Shown piece by piece: positions 42,193 through 51,629 of a stretch of DNA of 64,000 bases. Location of the stretch: assembly GCF_024391045.1 (NCBI RefSeq), contig NZ_JANFCZ010000005.1:113931-177930 (forward strand). The letters run 5' to 3'. The notes beneath the pieces are model-generated. The model was not told the origin of the DNA. It saw nothing but the letters and a program-made list of their open reading frames with translations, and made no database searches. A program made the translations under genes and the position numbers. Each line of letters begins with the position of its first letter. Position 1 is the first letter of the stretch. This DNA is from Pseudarthrobacter sulfonivorans. Lineage in GTDB: Bacteria > Actinomycetota > Actinomycetes > Actinomycetales > Micrococcaceae.

Positions 42193-43578
42193 ATGTCACA
42201 ACCGCAATCCGTTATAGCCGAAAATCCCCAGAAGGAGGCGCGCACCGCCAATTGGGTGGCCTTCATCATCTGCGCAGCCCTTTTGTTCGACGGCTACGAT
42301 CTCGTCATTTACGGCACCGTCCTGCCGGGACTGCTCGCGGACCCGGGCCAGATCGGAGCGTTTGATGCGGTCACCGCCGGCCTCCTCGGCTCCTGGGCCC
42401 TGATCGGGGTGCTGGTGGGCTCCCTGGCCTGCGGCGCCGTGGGTGACTTCTTTGGCCGGCGCCGGCTGATGCTCCTGGGCATCGCCTGGTTCTCCGTCGG
42501 CATGTTCGCCACGGCCTTTGCCACCAGCGTCCCGGCCTTCGGCGCCCTGCGGTTTGCCACCGGACTGGGCCTGGGCATCGTCATCGCCAGCGCCGGTGCC
42601 ACCATGGCCGAATTCGCCCCGGCGGGCAAGCGGCAGTTCTACAACGCCATCGTTTATTCGGGCATCCCGGCCGGCGGCGTCCTGGCCTCCATCCTGGGCA
42701 TCCTTTTCCTCGACAGCATCGGCTGGCGCGGGCTGTTCATCATCGGCTCACTGCCGCTGGTCATCCTCCTGCCCATTGCGTGGCGCAAGCTCCCTGAATC
42801 ACCGCGCTGGCTGCTGTCCCGGGGCCGCGAACAGGAGGCCCTCGCCGCCGCACAACGCACCGGCGTCCCGCTCATCGAGGAGCAGATCATCCTGCAGGCC
42901 GGAGCAGCGCCGCAGAAGTCAGGCTTCGCGGCCGTGTTTTCCCGCCAGTTCGCCGGGGCAGCGATTCTTCTGGGCCTGATGTCCTTCTGCGGCCTGCTGC
43001 TGACCTACGGGTTGAACACGTGGCTGCCCAAAATCATGGAGGGCTACGGCTACGGGCGGACCTACTCCCTGTTCTTCCCGCTGGCACTGAACCTCGGCGC
43101 TGTGGCAGGCGGACTGCTCGCGTCCCGGCTTGCGGACAAGAGCGGCCCGCAACGGGTCATCGCAGCCACCTTCGCGCTGGCCACCATATCGCTGGCTTTG
43201 ATGACATTCAGCTTTCCCCTGCCGCTGCTTTTTGCCTTCATCGCCCTCGCCGGCATTGGCACGCTGGGCACCCAGGTGCTGGTCTACGGGTTCCAGTCCA
43301 ACTACTTCACCACCAACGCCCGGGCCGCGGGCGTGGCCTGGTGCGCAAGCGTGGGACGGCTGGGCGGGGTCCTCGGTCCGATCATCGGTGGCTGGCTGGC
43401 CGCCGCGGGCATCGGCGGATCAACCGCCTTCTACCTCTACGGGGCAGTCGCTCTGGTTGGCGCCGTGGTCACCGTGCTGGTGCCGCGGCAGCGCAAGCTG
43501 GAGGAGGCCGGGCACACGGTCGAGGAAATCGTCGAAGGCCGGGCAGAAGACAGCGTTCCCGCAGGGCAGCTCAGGTAA
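42193..43578 (+). CDS. MFS transporter, aromatic acid:H+ symporter (AAHS) family, BenK-like
   Basis: This importer has 461 residues and 12 predicted helices. The AAHS signature LLFDGYDLVIYGTVLPGLL with its essential acidic residues in helix 1, and GDFFGRRRLMLLG between helices 2 and 3, match BenK and PcaK. It stands just upstream of catR-catB-catC and 10 kb from benABCD, so benzoate is the likely substrate. The start is ATG 42193, with GAGAGGA nine bases before it. A second benzoate carrier, BenE, is encoded at 54905. Confidence 0.88.
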   Translation: MSQPQSVIAENPQKEARTANWVAFIICAALLFDGYDLVIYGTVLPGLLADPGQIGAFDAVTAGLLGSWALIGVLVGSLACGAVGDFFGRRRLMLLGIAWFSVGMFATAFATSVPAFGALRFATGLGLGIVIASAGATMAEFAPAGKRQFYNAIVYSGIPAGGVLASILGILFLDSIGWRGLFIIGSLPLVILLPIAWRKLPESPRWLLSRGREQEALAAAQRTGVPLIEEQIILQAGAAPQKSGFAAVFSRQFAGAAILLGLMSFCGLLLTYGLNTWLPKIMEGYGYGRTYSLFFPLALNLGAVAGGLLASRLADKSGPQRVIAATFALATISLALMTFSFPLPLLFAFIALAGIGTLGTQVLVYGFQSNYFTTNARAAGVAWCASVGRLGGVLGPIIGGWLAAAGIGGSTAFYLYGAVALVGAVVTVLVPRQRKLEEAGHTVEEIVEGRAEDSVPAGQLR

Positions 43579-43711
43579 TCCACCGCCTGCCCGCCCGTGA
43601 ACCCGGGGCAGGCACCGGGCGGGGGCCCGGGGCGGGAGCGGCGGCGCCCCGCCCCACCCCGCCTCGGCAATATTAAGCCGCCAAAATATCCTAGTAGGGC
43701 TTATTATGGTT

Positions 43712-43722
43712 ATTCTTTGAAT
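43712..43722. promoter_or_regulatory. Candidate LysR site upstream of the catR-like gene
   Basis: ATTCTTTGAAT is an 11-bp palindrome with the T-N9/11-A character of LysR sites, 56 bases before the LysR start. A wider inverted pair, TTAAGCC (43673) and GGCTTA (43698), lies upstream. The region is AT-rich against its surroundings, as expected of a promoter. Confidence 0.4.
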
Positions 43723-43777
43723 CAATCATGAGCCCCTGCAACGGAACGGGGACGGTTAGCGGAAGGACGGGACCACC

Positions 43778-44734
43778 TTGGACATCCGCCAACTGAACTA
43801 TTTCATCGCCGTTGCCGAGGAGCGGCACTTCGGCCGGGCCGCCAAGCGCCTGCACATGGCGCAGCCGCCCCTCTCGCAGCAGATCCGCCAGTTGGAGGAG
43901 CTGCTCGGAGTCAAGCTCCTCAACCGGACCACCCGCAGGGTGGACCTCACCGCGGCGGGTCAGCTCCTGCTGGACCGCGGACGGCAGATCGTCAACGAGG
44001 TCGCCACCCTTCAGGCTGATGTCTACCAGGTGGGCCGCGGCGCAACCGGGGTCCTGCGGGTGGGCTTCTCGGGATCGGCAACCTACGGCGTTATGCCCCG
44101 GATCGCCCGCCTGGCCAAACAGGTCCTGCCGGGCCTGTCCCTGGCGCTGCACGGCGAAATGCTCACGCCGTCAATGGAAGCCGGCCTGCGGGACGGCACG
44201 CTGGACGCCGCGTTGCTGCGGCCCCCGGTAGCCTCGCAGGATATCGACTACCGGACAGTGACCCGCGAGCCGCTCGTCGTCGCGCTTCCGTCCTTCAGCG
44301 CCCTGGCCGTGGACCGGCCGGTGGCCATGCACGAACTGCAGGACCAGGACTTCATCGCTTACGGCCCCGAGTCCGTGCTTTACCGCACCACAGCAGACCT
44401 GTGCCGCCAGGCCGGTTTCCAGCCGCGCATCACGCAGATGGTCGGGGAGACGTCAACGATGCTGGCGTTCGTCGCCGCGGGCGGCGGGGTGGCCATCATG
44501 CCGTCCAGCGTGCAGGCCTTCCAGCTTGAAGGCGTGGCCTACCGGGAGATCGAAAACGTCCCCGAAGTGGAGCTCGCTGTCGCCTGGCTGCGGGGGCATC
44601 ACTCTGCGCTGCTGCACAACTTCCTGGAGGTCGTGGTGACCGCCACCGCGGACGCCGGGGCGGCTGCCCCTGCTCCCGGCACTGCGCCCGGCCCTGCGCC
44701 GTCCAACCCTGATGAAAGGCCTTCCCCCGCATGA
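43778..44734 (+). CDS. LysR-family regulator of catechol genes (CatR/BenM-like)
   Basis: This regulator has 318 residues. The N-terminus DIRQLNYFIAVAEERHFGRAAKRLHMAQPPLSQQ is very close to CatR, CatM and BenM, which respond to cis,cis-muconate. The start is TTG 43778 with GGAAGGA upstream. It overlaps catB by four bases (ATGA), so regulator and enzyme are one transcript. Proteobacterial catR is normally divergent from catB, so the co-directional order here differs. The C-terminus ends in a Pro/Ala-rich tail. Confidence 0.88.
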   Translation: MDIRQLNYFIAVAEERHFGRAAKRLHMAQPPLSQQIRQLEELLGVKLLNRTTRRVDLTAAGQLLLDRGRQIVNEVATLQADVYQVGRGATGVLRVGFSGSATYGVMPRIARLAKQVLPGLSLALHGEMLTPSMEAGLRDGTLDAALLRPPVASQDIDYRTVTREPLVVALPSFSALAVDRPVAMHELQDQDFIAYGPESVLYRTTADLCRQAGFQPRITQMVGETSTMLAFVAAGGGVAIMPSSVQAFQLEGVAYREIENVPEVELAVAWLRGHHSALLHNFLEVVVTATADAGAAAPAPGTAPGPAPSNPDERPSPA

Positions 44735-45834
44735 AGATCGCAGCCATAGAGGCGATTCCCTACTCAATCCCGTACCTTCACCCCCTGCACTTCGCGTCGG
44801 GTTCCGTGCACGAGGCAGACCACGTGCTCATCAGGCTTCGCACCGATGAAGGTGTGGTGGGCATCGCCGACACCCCGCCGCGCCCCTACACGTACGGCGA
44901 GACGCAGAAGTCCATCGTGGCGGTGGTGGCGGACATCTTCGCTCCGCAGCTGATCGGCGTCGACATTTTTGACCGGGAGAAGGTCCAGTCGATCCTGTAC
45001 CGGACGGTGCACAACCAGACTGCGAAGGGGGCTGTGGACATCGCCCTCTGGGATGTCATCGGCAAGACCCTCGGCCAGCCGGTGACCAAACTGCTGGGCG
45101 GGTACACCGACTCGCTCCGTGTCTCCCACATGCTCGGCTTCAAACCGGCCCAGGAGTTGCTCGGCTTGGCCTTGGAGTTCCGCGAGACCTACGGCATCAA
45201 CACGTTCAAGCTCAAAACCGGCCGCCGCCCGCTCCACCTCGACATCGAGGCCGCCCGGGTATTGCGGGAGGGCCTGGGTGAGGATGCCGAGCTCTACATG
45301 GACGCCAACCGCGGCTGGTCAGCCAACGAGGCAGCCGAGGTGCTGCGCCGCACGGCGGACCTGGGCCTGCAGTTCCTTGAAGAACCCGACGACGCCCGCG
45401 AAGTCCTGGGCCGCCGCCGCCTGGTGGAGAACTCCCCCATCCCCATCGCGGCAGACGAATCCGCTCCCAATCTCGGTGAGGCCGCCCGGGAAATCCTCAC
45501 CGGCGGCGCCAACCTCCTGGCAGTGAAGACCGCACGGTCCGGATTCACCGAGGCGGCCAAGATCGTCGGAATGGCCGAGGGCATGGGCATCGACGTCTAC
45601 ATCGGCAACCAGATCGACACCCAGGTGGGCACGGCCGCCTCGGTGACCTTCGGCGCCGCGTTCGCCCACACGGCCAAACGCGCAGCGGAACTTTCCAACT
45701 ACCTGGACATGGCCGACGACCTGCTGGCTGAGCCGCTGGCCATCACCGGCGGACGCATCCACGTTCCGGAGGGCCCCGGCGTGGGCACCGCCGTTGACGA
45801 GGACAAGCTCTCCCTCTACCGCACAGACCGCTAA
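44731..45834 (+). CDS. catB: Muconate cycloisomerase
   Basis: CatB converts cis,cis-muconate to muconolactone in the ortho-cleavage pathway. It is an enolase-superfamily enzyme of 367 residues. FKLKTGRR holds the KxK catalytic lysine, and the magnesium ligands are the Asp of YMDANRGWS, the Glu of FLEEPDD and the Asp of AADES. The second lysine is in LAVKTARSG. Chloromuconate cycloisomerases look alike, but the catR-catB-catC context supports CatB. It is followed after 28 bases by catC. Confidence 0.93.
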   Translation: MKIAAIEAIPYSIPYLHPLHFASGSVHEADHVLIRLRTDEGVVGIADTPPRPYTYGETQKSIVAVVADIFAPQLIGVDIFDREKVQSILYRTVHNQTAKGAVDIALWDVIGKTLGQPVTKLLGGYTDSLRVSHMLGFKPAQELLGLALEFRETYGINTFKLKTGRRPLHLDIEAARVLREGLGEDAELYMDANRGWSANEAAEVLRRTADLGLQFLEEPDDAREVLGRRRLVENSPIPIAADESAPNLGEAAREILTGGANLLAVKTARSGFTEAAKIVGMAEGMGIDVYIGNQIDTQVGTAASVTFGAAFAHTAKRAAELSNYLDMADDLLAEPLAITGGRIHVPEGPGVGTAVDEDKLSLYRTDR

Positions 45835-45862
45835 ACAACCACTCCTACCGAAGGGACACCTC

Positions 45863-46141
45863 ATGAAGTACCTGGTCCACATGGACGTCAACCTGCCCGC
45901 CGACCTTCCGGCCGATCAAGCCGCCGAGATCAAAGCCACGGAGAAGGCCTACTCCCAGGAGCTGCAACGCTCCGGCAAGTGGCCGGAAATCTGGCGGGTC
46001 GTGGGCGAATACGCCAACTACTCGATCTTCGACGTCGACTCGAACGACGAACTGCATGAGATCCTGCAGAACCTGCCGCTGTTCCCCTACATGGACATCT
46101 CGGTGGTGCCGCTGGCCAAACACCCTTCGGACGTCAAATAG
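45863..46141 (+). CDS. catC: Muconolactone delta-isomerase
   Basis: CatC moves the double bond of muconolactone to give 3-oxoadipate enol-lactone. It has 92 residues, the normal length, and forms large oligomers. MKYLVHMDVNLPADLP and SGKWPEIWRVVGEYANYSIFDVDSNDELHE are the family blocks, with the active-site Glu and Lys in them. The start ATG 45863 has AAGGGA upstream; a longer frame runs back into catB. The next step, catD, is not in the window. Confidence 0.95.
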   Translation: MKYLVHMDVNLPADLPADQAAEIKATEKAYSQELQRSGKWPEIWRVVGEYANYSIFDVDSNDELHEILQNLPLFPYMDISVVPLAKHPSDVK

Positions 46142-46195
46142 GCGCCGGCGCCACGTAAATATACGCCCACGAGCGGCCAGCAGCGGCGTTTCGGG

Positions 46196-49084
46196 TCAGT
46201 CCTTGGCCCGGAACGCGGCCGCGAGCTCACTGCGGGAGCGGATCCCCATCTTCCGGTAAAGCCGGGTCAGGTGGTACTGCACGGTCTTCTCCGCCAGGAA
46301 CAGCGCACGGGCCGCTTCCTTGTTGGTGGCGCCGCCCGCCACCAACTCGGCAACCGCCCGTTCCTGCGCTGTGAGCTGGAGGTGGTGGTTGCTAACGGCG
46401 GTCAGCACGGGGTCGGCAGGATCCGGGACGTTTCCGACGTCGAGCCCTGTTGCCTTAAGCTCACGGTCGCACCGTTCCACGTAGGTGGCCGCGCCCAGGG
46501 AGTCGTATAAGTCGCGGGCGGCGCGCAGTACGGTCGAGGCCAGGCGCCGCTTGCCCGCCCGGCGCATGCTCTGCCCGAAGGCAAAACTCACCCGGGCCCG
46601 CAGATACGGCCGGTTGAGCCCCCTAAGGTGGCCCAGGGCCGCCTCAAAATGTTCCCTGGCGGTGTCCGGGTCTCCCTGCGCCGCCACGAGCCGGCCCCTC
46701 GCCCACGCAATCCGCGCCATGTCCGACGGGATTTCCCGCTCGCGCGGCACCCGCTCGAACGCCGTGAGGAACGAGTCGGCGGCGTCGAGCTGGTCCGTCA
46801 TCACAAGGGCGTTGACGTAGGTGTCCTGCCAGGGCCAAAAGGACACCCGGTGCTCTGTCCACGGGTCCAGCTCCGTGAGCGGCTGCAGGACAGCCAATGC
46901 ACCTTCGTAGTCCGCCCTCGCCTCATGGAAGCGGGCCCGGGCGAGGCTTGCCGGCACCTGCATGGCCCGGTATGTCCCGGGCTGCACGGCGGCCTGCGAA
47001 ACGTAGTACCGGGCCCGCTCCCAGTCTCCGCGCATGGACCACAGCTCCGCCGCAGTCCAGTACAGCAGCGGCCGGATCAGCGGCATGCGCGAGGTCTCAA
47101 GGCGCACGGAGGCGCGCGCCACGGTGGCAGCCGCCGCATCCCAATTGCCGAGCACCAGGTGCGTGCGTGCCAGCCATGCCTCCGCCCACAGGGAAATCCG
47201 CATTGAACCACCCCGGTATTCAGTGGGGGCCGCGGACTCGAAGTTCACCAGCGCCGTCTCAACGTTGTCCAGGCGCAGCGCCAGCCAGCCGGCCCCCATC
47301 TGGACCCGTTGCTTCTGGGCGTTCTCGGCCGCGTGTTCGAAGGCACGGTGGTAGGAGGCCTCAGCCTCCGAAACACGGCCCTGCGCGTACAGGCCCAGTC
47401 CGTAAATGGCCTCCGATTCAATGTGGGCCGGGGATCCAGGCTGCGTAAGTTCCATGGCCCGTTCCGCCCAGGTGGTAATCATCGGGCCGTCCCAGGACGC
47501 CACCCCGTGCAGGACGAAGCGCTGCGCAACCTGCGCGGCGGCAGACGGATCATGCTGCGGGTTGGAGGTGCGCCAGGCCATCTCCAACTGCGTCTGCGCA
47601 CTGTCGTTCTGTCCCGACGCGGTGGAGAGGTAGCCCAGGACGGAGGAGCGCAGCGGCGACGGCGGCAGGGCGTCCACTGCCGCCGTCCACATCTGGGCCT
47701 GGGCAATGTTGCCGGAACCCACCAGTGCATCCACCGCCCTCAGGAGCCTGTCATTCCGGGAACGGATGTCCAGGGAGAGCCGGGACGCGGAGAACAACGC
47801 CGTGGAGGCGTCCTGCCACGCTCCCACCCGGGCCTGGCGCCGGGCGAATTCCTCCAGCTCCTCCGCCAGGGGTTCGTCCGCGCCGGGTGTGGCCGCGACG
47901 CGGTGCCCCAGCCGTTCGCCCTCGGCCTGCACCGCCTCAGCCGCCACCCGGTGAAGCGCAATGCGCCGGCTGGGAACCATCCGTTCGTAGATGGCCTCCG
48001 CGGTGCCCGGTTCAGGGAAGACGACGGCGGAACGGGCCTGGTCAACGGCCAACCCCAGAAGCCCGGCACGGTGTCCCTCATCGAGGGCGTCCATGACTGC
48101 TCCCACCCCGCTGACCCGGGACACTTCTGCCATGCCGGCGGCGTTTCCGAGCACTGACGCGGCCTCCGCGACAGCAACCAGGTCCGGGGACGCTGCGGCC
48201 AGGGCGCTCTGCACCCGGGCGCGCACGCGGGACGTCGGGGGGAGGGAAGGGAACCACGACTGCCAGGTTTCCGCCGGCAGCTCATGGAGCAGCTCCACGA
48301 TCGGTTGCGCAAGCCCGCCGGTGTGGCGCACCAGGCCGTGGGCCGCCGTCGCGCTCAGGTCGACGCCGAGCATCCTCCTTGCGAGGTCCTGCACCTGCCG
48401 GGGGGTGAGGGGATCCAGCGGGATGGTGGCCACCTGGTGACCGGTCAGGAAGTCCAGCGCGCCGGTGGGCACGCGAAAAGCGTCATCAGGGTTGAAGGTA
48501 AGCAGGAACAGAATCCGTTTTCCGTGCAGCCGGCGCATGACGAAAGTGAGGATGCGCAGGCTCTCGACGTCGAGTTTGTGGACGTCGTCCACGGCGACAA
48601 CCACGCTGCCATGGGACTGCAGCCCTTCCAGGTGGGTGCTGAGGGTGGAAGCATAATTGACCACCTGGGCGGGGGTGAGGGCCGCGAAGGCAGGCAGGGA
48701 CGGTCCGCCGTCGTAATCCTTTGCCGAACGCAGCGGCGAGGTGAGCATGAGCTGCGAGTAGCCGGCGAGGGGAAACTGCGCCTCCCACTCATCGCCCATG
48801 GCGGACAGCACCCGGACACCGCGGGCGCCTGTGCGGCAGTGCTCAAGAAAGTACTCCAGCACCGCGGTTTTCCCGGACCCGGACGGGCCCGAAAGCACCA
48901 CGGCACCCACCTTGCCTTTGCGGACGGTCCGGAAAATCTCCAGCAGCTCTTCATAGACGCGCAAGCGGCCAACCAGCGGTAAATCCTCCGCCGTTTCACC
49001 GTGTAGGGAGGCCGCCGTCATGGCCGCAACTCTACCGGAGCCGCCCTCCCGCACCCGGCGGACGGGGCGGCGGCCATCCGTCAC
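46196..49084 (-). CDS. LAL-type LuxR-family regulator, BenR-like
   Basis: This large regulator has 962 residues. An N-terminal AAA ATPase domain has Walker A SGPSGSGKTAVL and Walker B VVVAVDDVHKLD. A long helical TPR-like middle follows, and the C-terminal LuxR helix-turn-helix is LTAQERAVAELVAGGATNKEAARALFLAEKTVQYHL. I choose GTG 49084, seven bases after the benD stop with GAGGA close upstream; ATG 49021 is an alternative. It is the last gene of benABCD-regulator. Corynebacterium glutamicum also keeps a LuxR-type BenR beside ben, so it is the probable activator of the benzoate operon, by context. Confidence 0.87.
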   Translation of the reverse strand: MTDGRRPVRRVREGGSGRVAAMTAASLHGETAEDLPLVGRLRVYEELLEIFRTVRKGKVGAVVLSGPSGSGKTAVLEYFLEHCRTGARGVRVLSAMGDEWEAQFPLAGYSQLMLTSPLRSAKDYDGGPSLPAFAALTPAQVVNYASTLSTHLEGLQSHGSVVVAVDDVHKLDVESLRILTFVMRRLHGKRILFLLTFNPDDAFRVPTGALDFLTGHQVATIPLDPLTPRQVQDLARRMLGVDLSATAAHGLVRHTGGLAQPIVELLHELPAETWQSWFPSLPPTSRVRARVQSALAAASPDLVAVAEAASVLGNAAGMAEVSRVSGVGAVMDALDEGHRAGLLGLAVDQARSAVVFPEPGTAEAIYERMVPSRRIALHRVAAEAVQAEGERLGHRVAATPGADEPLAEELEEFARRQARVGAWQDASTALFSASRLSLDIRSRNDRLLRAVDALVGSGNIAQAQMWTAAVDALPPSPLRSSVLGYLSTASGQNDSAQTQLEMAWRTSNPQHDPSAAAQVAQRFVLHGVASWDGPMITTWAERAMELTQPGSPAHIESEAIYGLGLYAQGRVSEAEASYHRAFEHAAENAQKQRVQMGAGWLALRLDNVETALVNFESAAPTEYRGGSMRISLWAEAWLARTHLVLGNWDAAAATVARASVRLETSRMPLIRPLLYWTAAELWSMRGDWERARYYVSQAAVQPGTYRAMQVPASLARARFHEARADYEGALAVLQPLTELDPWTEHRVSFWPWQDTYVNALVMTDQLDAADSFLTAFERVPREREIPSDMARIAWARGRLVAAQGDPDTAREHFEAALGHLRGLNRPYLRARVSFAFGQSMRRAGKRRLASTVLRAARDLYDSLGAATYVERCDRELKATGLDVGNVPDPADPVLTAVSNHHLQLTAQERAVAELVAGGATNKEAARALFLAEKTVQYHLTRLYRKMGIRSRSELAAAFRAKD

Positions 49085-49091
49085 GGTGTCC

Positions 49092-49919
49092 TCAGCCCAG
49101 GTCCCCGCCGGCGACCGGAAGGATGCTGCCCGTGACGTAGGACGCTTCGTCCGATGCGAGGAACACGATGGGTGCGGCCTGTTCGTCCAACGTCCCGTAG
49201 CGCTTCAGGAAGGATGAGTCCACGGTCTGGTCAACGATCACCTGGTACCAGGCCTTTTCCGTGGCGGATTCGGCTTCGGGACCGCGCTTGACCTGGCGGG
49301 GCGGCGCCTCGGTGCCGCCGGGGGCTGCCGCCACCACACGGATGCCGCGGCCGCCCACCTCCATCGCCAGCGACTGGGTCAGGGCGTTGACCCCGCCCTT
49401 CGCTGCCGCGTACGGAACACGGTGCATGCCGCGGGTGGCCACCGAGGAAACGTTGACGATGGTGCCCGAGCCCTGTTCCAGCATGGCCGGCAGCACGGCG
49501 CGGCAGGACCAAAGGGTGGGGAAGAGCGAGCGGCGGATCTCCTTCTCGATTTTGTCCTCGTCATACTCTTCATACGGGCGGGCCCAGATGGTGCCGCCGA
49601 CGTTGTTGACGAGGACGTCCACCCGACCGTGGGCGGCGAGCGCCGCCGCCACGGCCTGCTGCGCTCCTGCGAAGGTCTCCAGGTCTGCGGTCACCGCGGT
49701 GGCCGAGCCTCCTGAACCCGAAGCATCCGCGGTTTCCTGGATCCCCCGCGCCACCTCATGGACCAGCTCCGCCCGGTCTACAAGGACGACGGCGCCGCCC
49801 TCGGCTCCGATGCGCTCGGCCACCTTCCGGCCAATGCCCTGGGCGGAACCGGTCACCACGGCCACTTTGCCGGCGTACCTGCCGGGGGTGACGAACGTCC
49901 CGGCGTACGGCTGCGTCAT
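49092..49919 (-). CDS. benD: Benzoate cis-diol dehydrogenase
   Basis: BenD oxidises and decarboxylates the benzoate cis-1,2-dihydrodiol to catechol, making NADH. It is a short-chain dehydrogenase of 275 residues, with the cofactor loop TGSAQGIG, NNVGG, the catalytic Ser in VNVSSVATRG and the pair Tyr/Lys in YAAAKGG. LPVAGGDLG closes the protein. Its start overlaps the benC stop by one base (TGATG). The position in benABCD makes the assignment firm. Confidence 0.94.
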   Translation of the reverse strand: MTQPYAGTFVTPGRYAGKVAVVTGSAQGIGRKVAERIGAEGGAVVLVDRAELVHEVARGIQETADASGSGGSATAVTADLETFAGAQQAVAAALAAHGRVDVLVNNVGGTIWARPYEEYDEDKIEKEIRRSLFPTLWSCRAVLPAMLEQGSGTIVNVSSVATRGMHRVPYAAAKGGVNALTQSLAMEVGGRGIRVVAAAPGGTEAPPRQVKRGPEAESATEKAWYQVIVDQTVDSSFLKRYGTLDEQAAPIVFLASDEASYVTGSILPVAGGDLG

Positions 49920-51490
49920 CAGTGGGCCGCCTTGGCGTCGATCGCGCCCGCCATGGTTTCCTTGGCGTCCTGTGCGTGGGCCATGATGACTTCCCGCACC
50001 CGTGCTTTGTCCTGGCGCTCAAACGCCTCCACCACGTCAAGATGGTCCTGGGTGACCCGCTCAAAGATGGGGGTTCCCGCCTCGAAGGCCGCAGCCATCT
50101 GGGCGTGGACGTCGAGCCGGCGGTAGGACTCGAGCAGCATGGGGTTGTTGCAGACCACAAAGAGGTATTCGTGGAACTCCTCGTTGGTGCGGGCGAACTC
50201 GTCGGGTTCTTGGATGGTGCCGGCGGAGACCGAGCAGGTGGTGGCTTCGGCGAGCCGCCGGAACTGCTGCAGCTGTTCATCGCTGAGTCGGCCGAGCATC
50301 AGCTCGCTCACGGCGAGTTCCAGGCCCATGCGGGCGTCCAGCTGGGCGAAGCTGTCCTCCTTGCGGAAGTCGAGCCGGCCGGTCTCCAGGGAGGAGACGG
50401 CTTCGCTCCGGCTCATCGTGTCGCCTTCCGCGGCGATCTTCTCCGCGGGTGCCGGCGCCCCTGTTTCGGCGTCACCACCGGTGGTTTCCTTCGGAGCAAA
50501 ACGCTCGAAGTAGAAGTTGGCGGGCTGGATGCCTTCAGAATCCAGCCACTTGGACACGGCGTTGACCATGGGGGGCGGACCGCACAGGTAGATGTCGACG
50601 TCGCCGTCGTTCAGGTGCTTAGGCTCGATGATCTGGGTGACGTAGCCGGTATGGGGAGCAGACGTGCCCGGTTCGGAGGCAATGTAGTCCCACGTGAAGT
50701 CGGGCAGTTTGGCTTCATATTCGCGCAGCCAGTCCAGGCCGACGATGTCCGCCTCCCGGGTCAAACCGTAGATGAGGTGGACGGGGGTGGCCGGCGGGTT
50801 CTCGGAAAGCTTTTCGAGGATGGACAGGAGCGGCGCCAGGCCCGTACCGCCCGCCAGGAGCAGGAGGGGCCGCTTGGGCTCGCGCAGGAAGAACGACCCG
50901 TACGGCCCGGTGAACTCGATGGTGTCGCCCACCGCGGCCCGGTCGCGCAGGTATTCGGACATTGCACCTTGTGGTGTCACGCGAACCATGAACGATGCGT
51001 CCTTCACCTCGGGGCCGCTGCTGAATGAATAGGAGCGCTCGGCGTCCGTTCCGGGGACCTTGATGTTGACGTACTGCCCGGGCAGGAAGGCCAGTGCGTC
51101 CCGGTTTTCGACGTCCAGGCCGAAGGACACTGTCGTTTCCGAGTGCCTGTTGAGCTCCTTCACGGTGGAGGTGAAGGTGGTGGCCGAGGTCTTCGCGGAT
51201 TCCGAGGTGGCAGGGATCTGAATGGCCAGGTCCGATTCCGGTACCGCCTGGCAGGTCAGCAGATAGCCCTTTTCGAGCTCCGCTTCCGTCATCGCGTCGT
51301 CAATGTAGTCGCCCGGATCGAAGGACCCGGAATCGCAGAAGGCCTTGCAGGTGCCGCATGCGCCGTCCCGGCAGTCCGACGGGATGTTGATGCGCGCCTT
51401 GTACGCGGCGTCCATCACGGTCTCGTAGTCGCCGACCTTGATGACCTTGGTGACGCCGTCCTCGAAGCTGAGGGCTACTTTATGGCCCAT
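49919..51490 (-). CDS. benC: Benzoate dioxygenase reductase BenC with extra C-terminal FCD domain
   Basis: BenC carries electrons from NADH to the BenAB oxygenase. It has 523 residues, against about 340 in Proteobacteria. A plant-type [2Fe-2S] domain (about residues 1-100) has cysteines in CRDGACGTCKAFC and LLTCQ. The FAD domain has RSYSFSSGP. The NAD domain has LLLAGGTGLAPLL and ends near residue 335. After a linker, residues about 378-510 resemble the FCD ligand-binding domain of GntR regulators: NEEFHEYLFVVCNNPML and DHLDVVEAFERQDKARVREVI give its metal-binding Asn/His pattern. No helix-turn-helix accompanies it. I do not know how widespread the fusion is in actinobacteria. Confidence 0.92.
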   Translation of the reverse strand: MGHKVALSFEDGVTKVIKVGDYETVMDAAYKARINIPSDCRDGACGTCKAFCDSGSFDPGDYIDDAMTEAELEKGYLLTCQAVPESDLAIQIPATSESAKTSATTFTSTVKELNRHSETTVSFGLDVENRDALAFLPGQYVNIKVPGTDAERSYSFSSGPEVKDASFMVRVTPQGAMSEYLRDRAAVGDTIEFTGPYGSFFLREPKRPLLLLAGGTGLAPLLSILEKLSENPPATPVHLIYGLTREADIVGLDWLREYEAKLPDFTWDYIASEPGTSAPHTGYVTQIIEPKHLNDGDVDIYLCGPPPMVNAVSKWLDSEGIQPANFYFERFAPKETTGGDAETGAPAPAEKIAAEGDTMSRSEAVSSLETGRLDFRKEDSFAQLDARMGLELAVSELMLGRLSDEQLQQFRRLAEATTCSVSAGTIQEPDEFARTNEEFHEYLFVVCNNPMLLESYRRLDVHAQMAAAFEAGTPIFERVTQDHLDVVEAFERQDKARVREVIMAHAQDAKETMAGAIDAKAAH

Positions 51491-51539
51491 GGTTTCCTCC
51501 TGGCTGGGGGCGCATCGACGCGACCCGGGTAGTGCGGAT

Positions 51540-51620
51540 GTGCCCTCCGGGCACGGGTTGTGAAACGGCCAAGGCCGGTGCCGGACAAAGTCCTATGCCG
51601 GACAGAGGCCGGGCACCGGC
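51540..51620 (-). promoter_or_regulatory. Hairpins between benB and benC
   Basis: The 139-base gap inside the ben operon holds GTGCCC-TCC-GGGCAC (51540-51554) and a larger stem, GCCGGTGCC (51574-51582) with GGCACCGGC (51612-51620). Other ben genes are almost contiguous, so these structures may set the lower reductase-to-oxygenase ratio by attenuation or RNA processing. Confidence 0.45.
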
Positions 51621-51629
51621 AGGGTGCCG

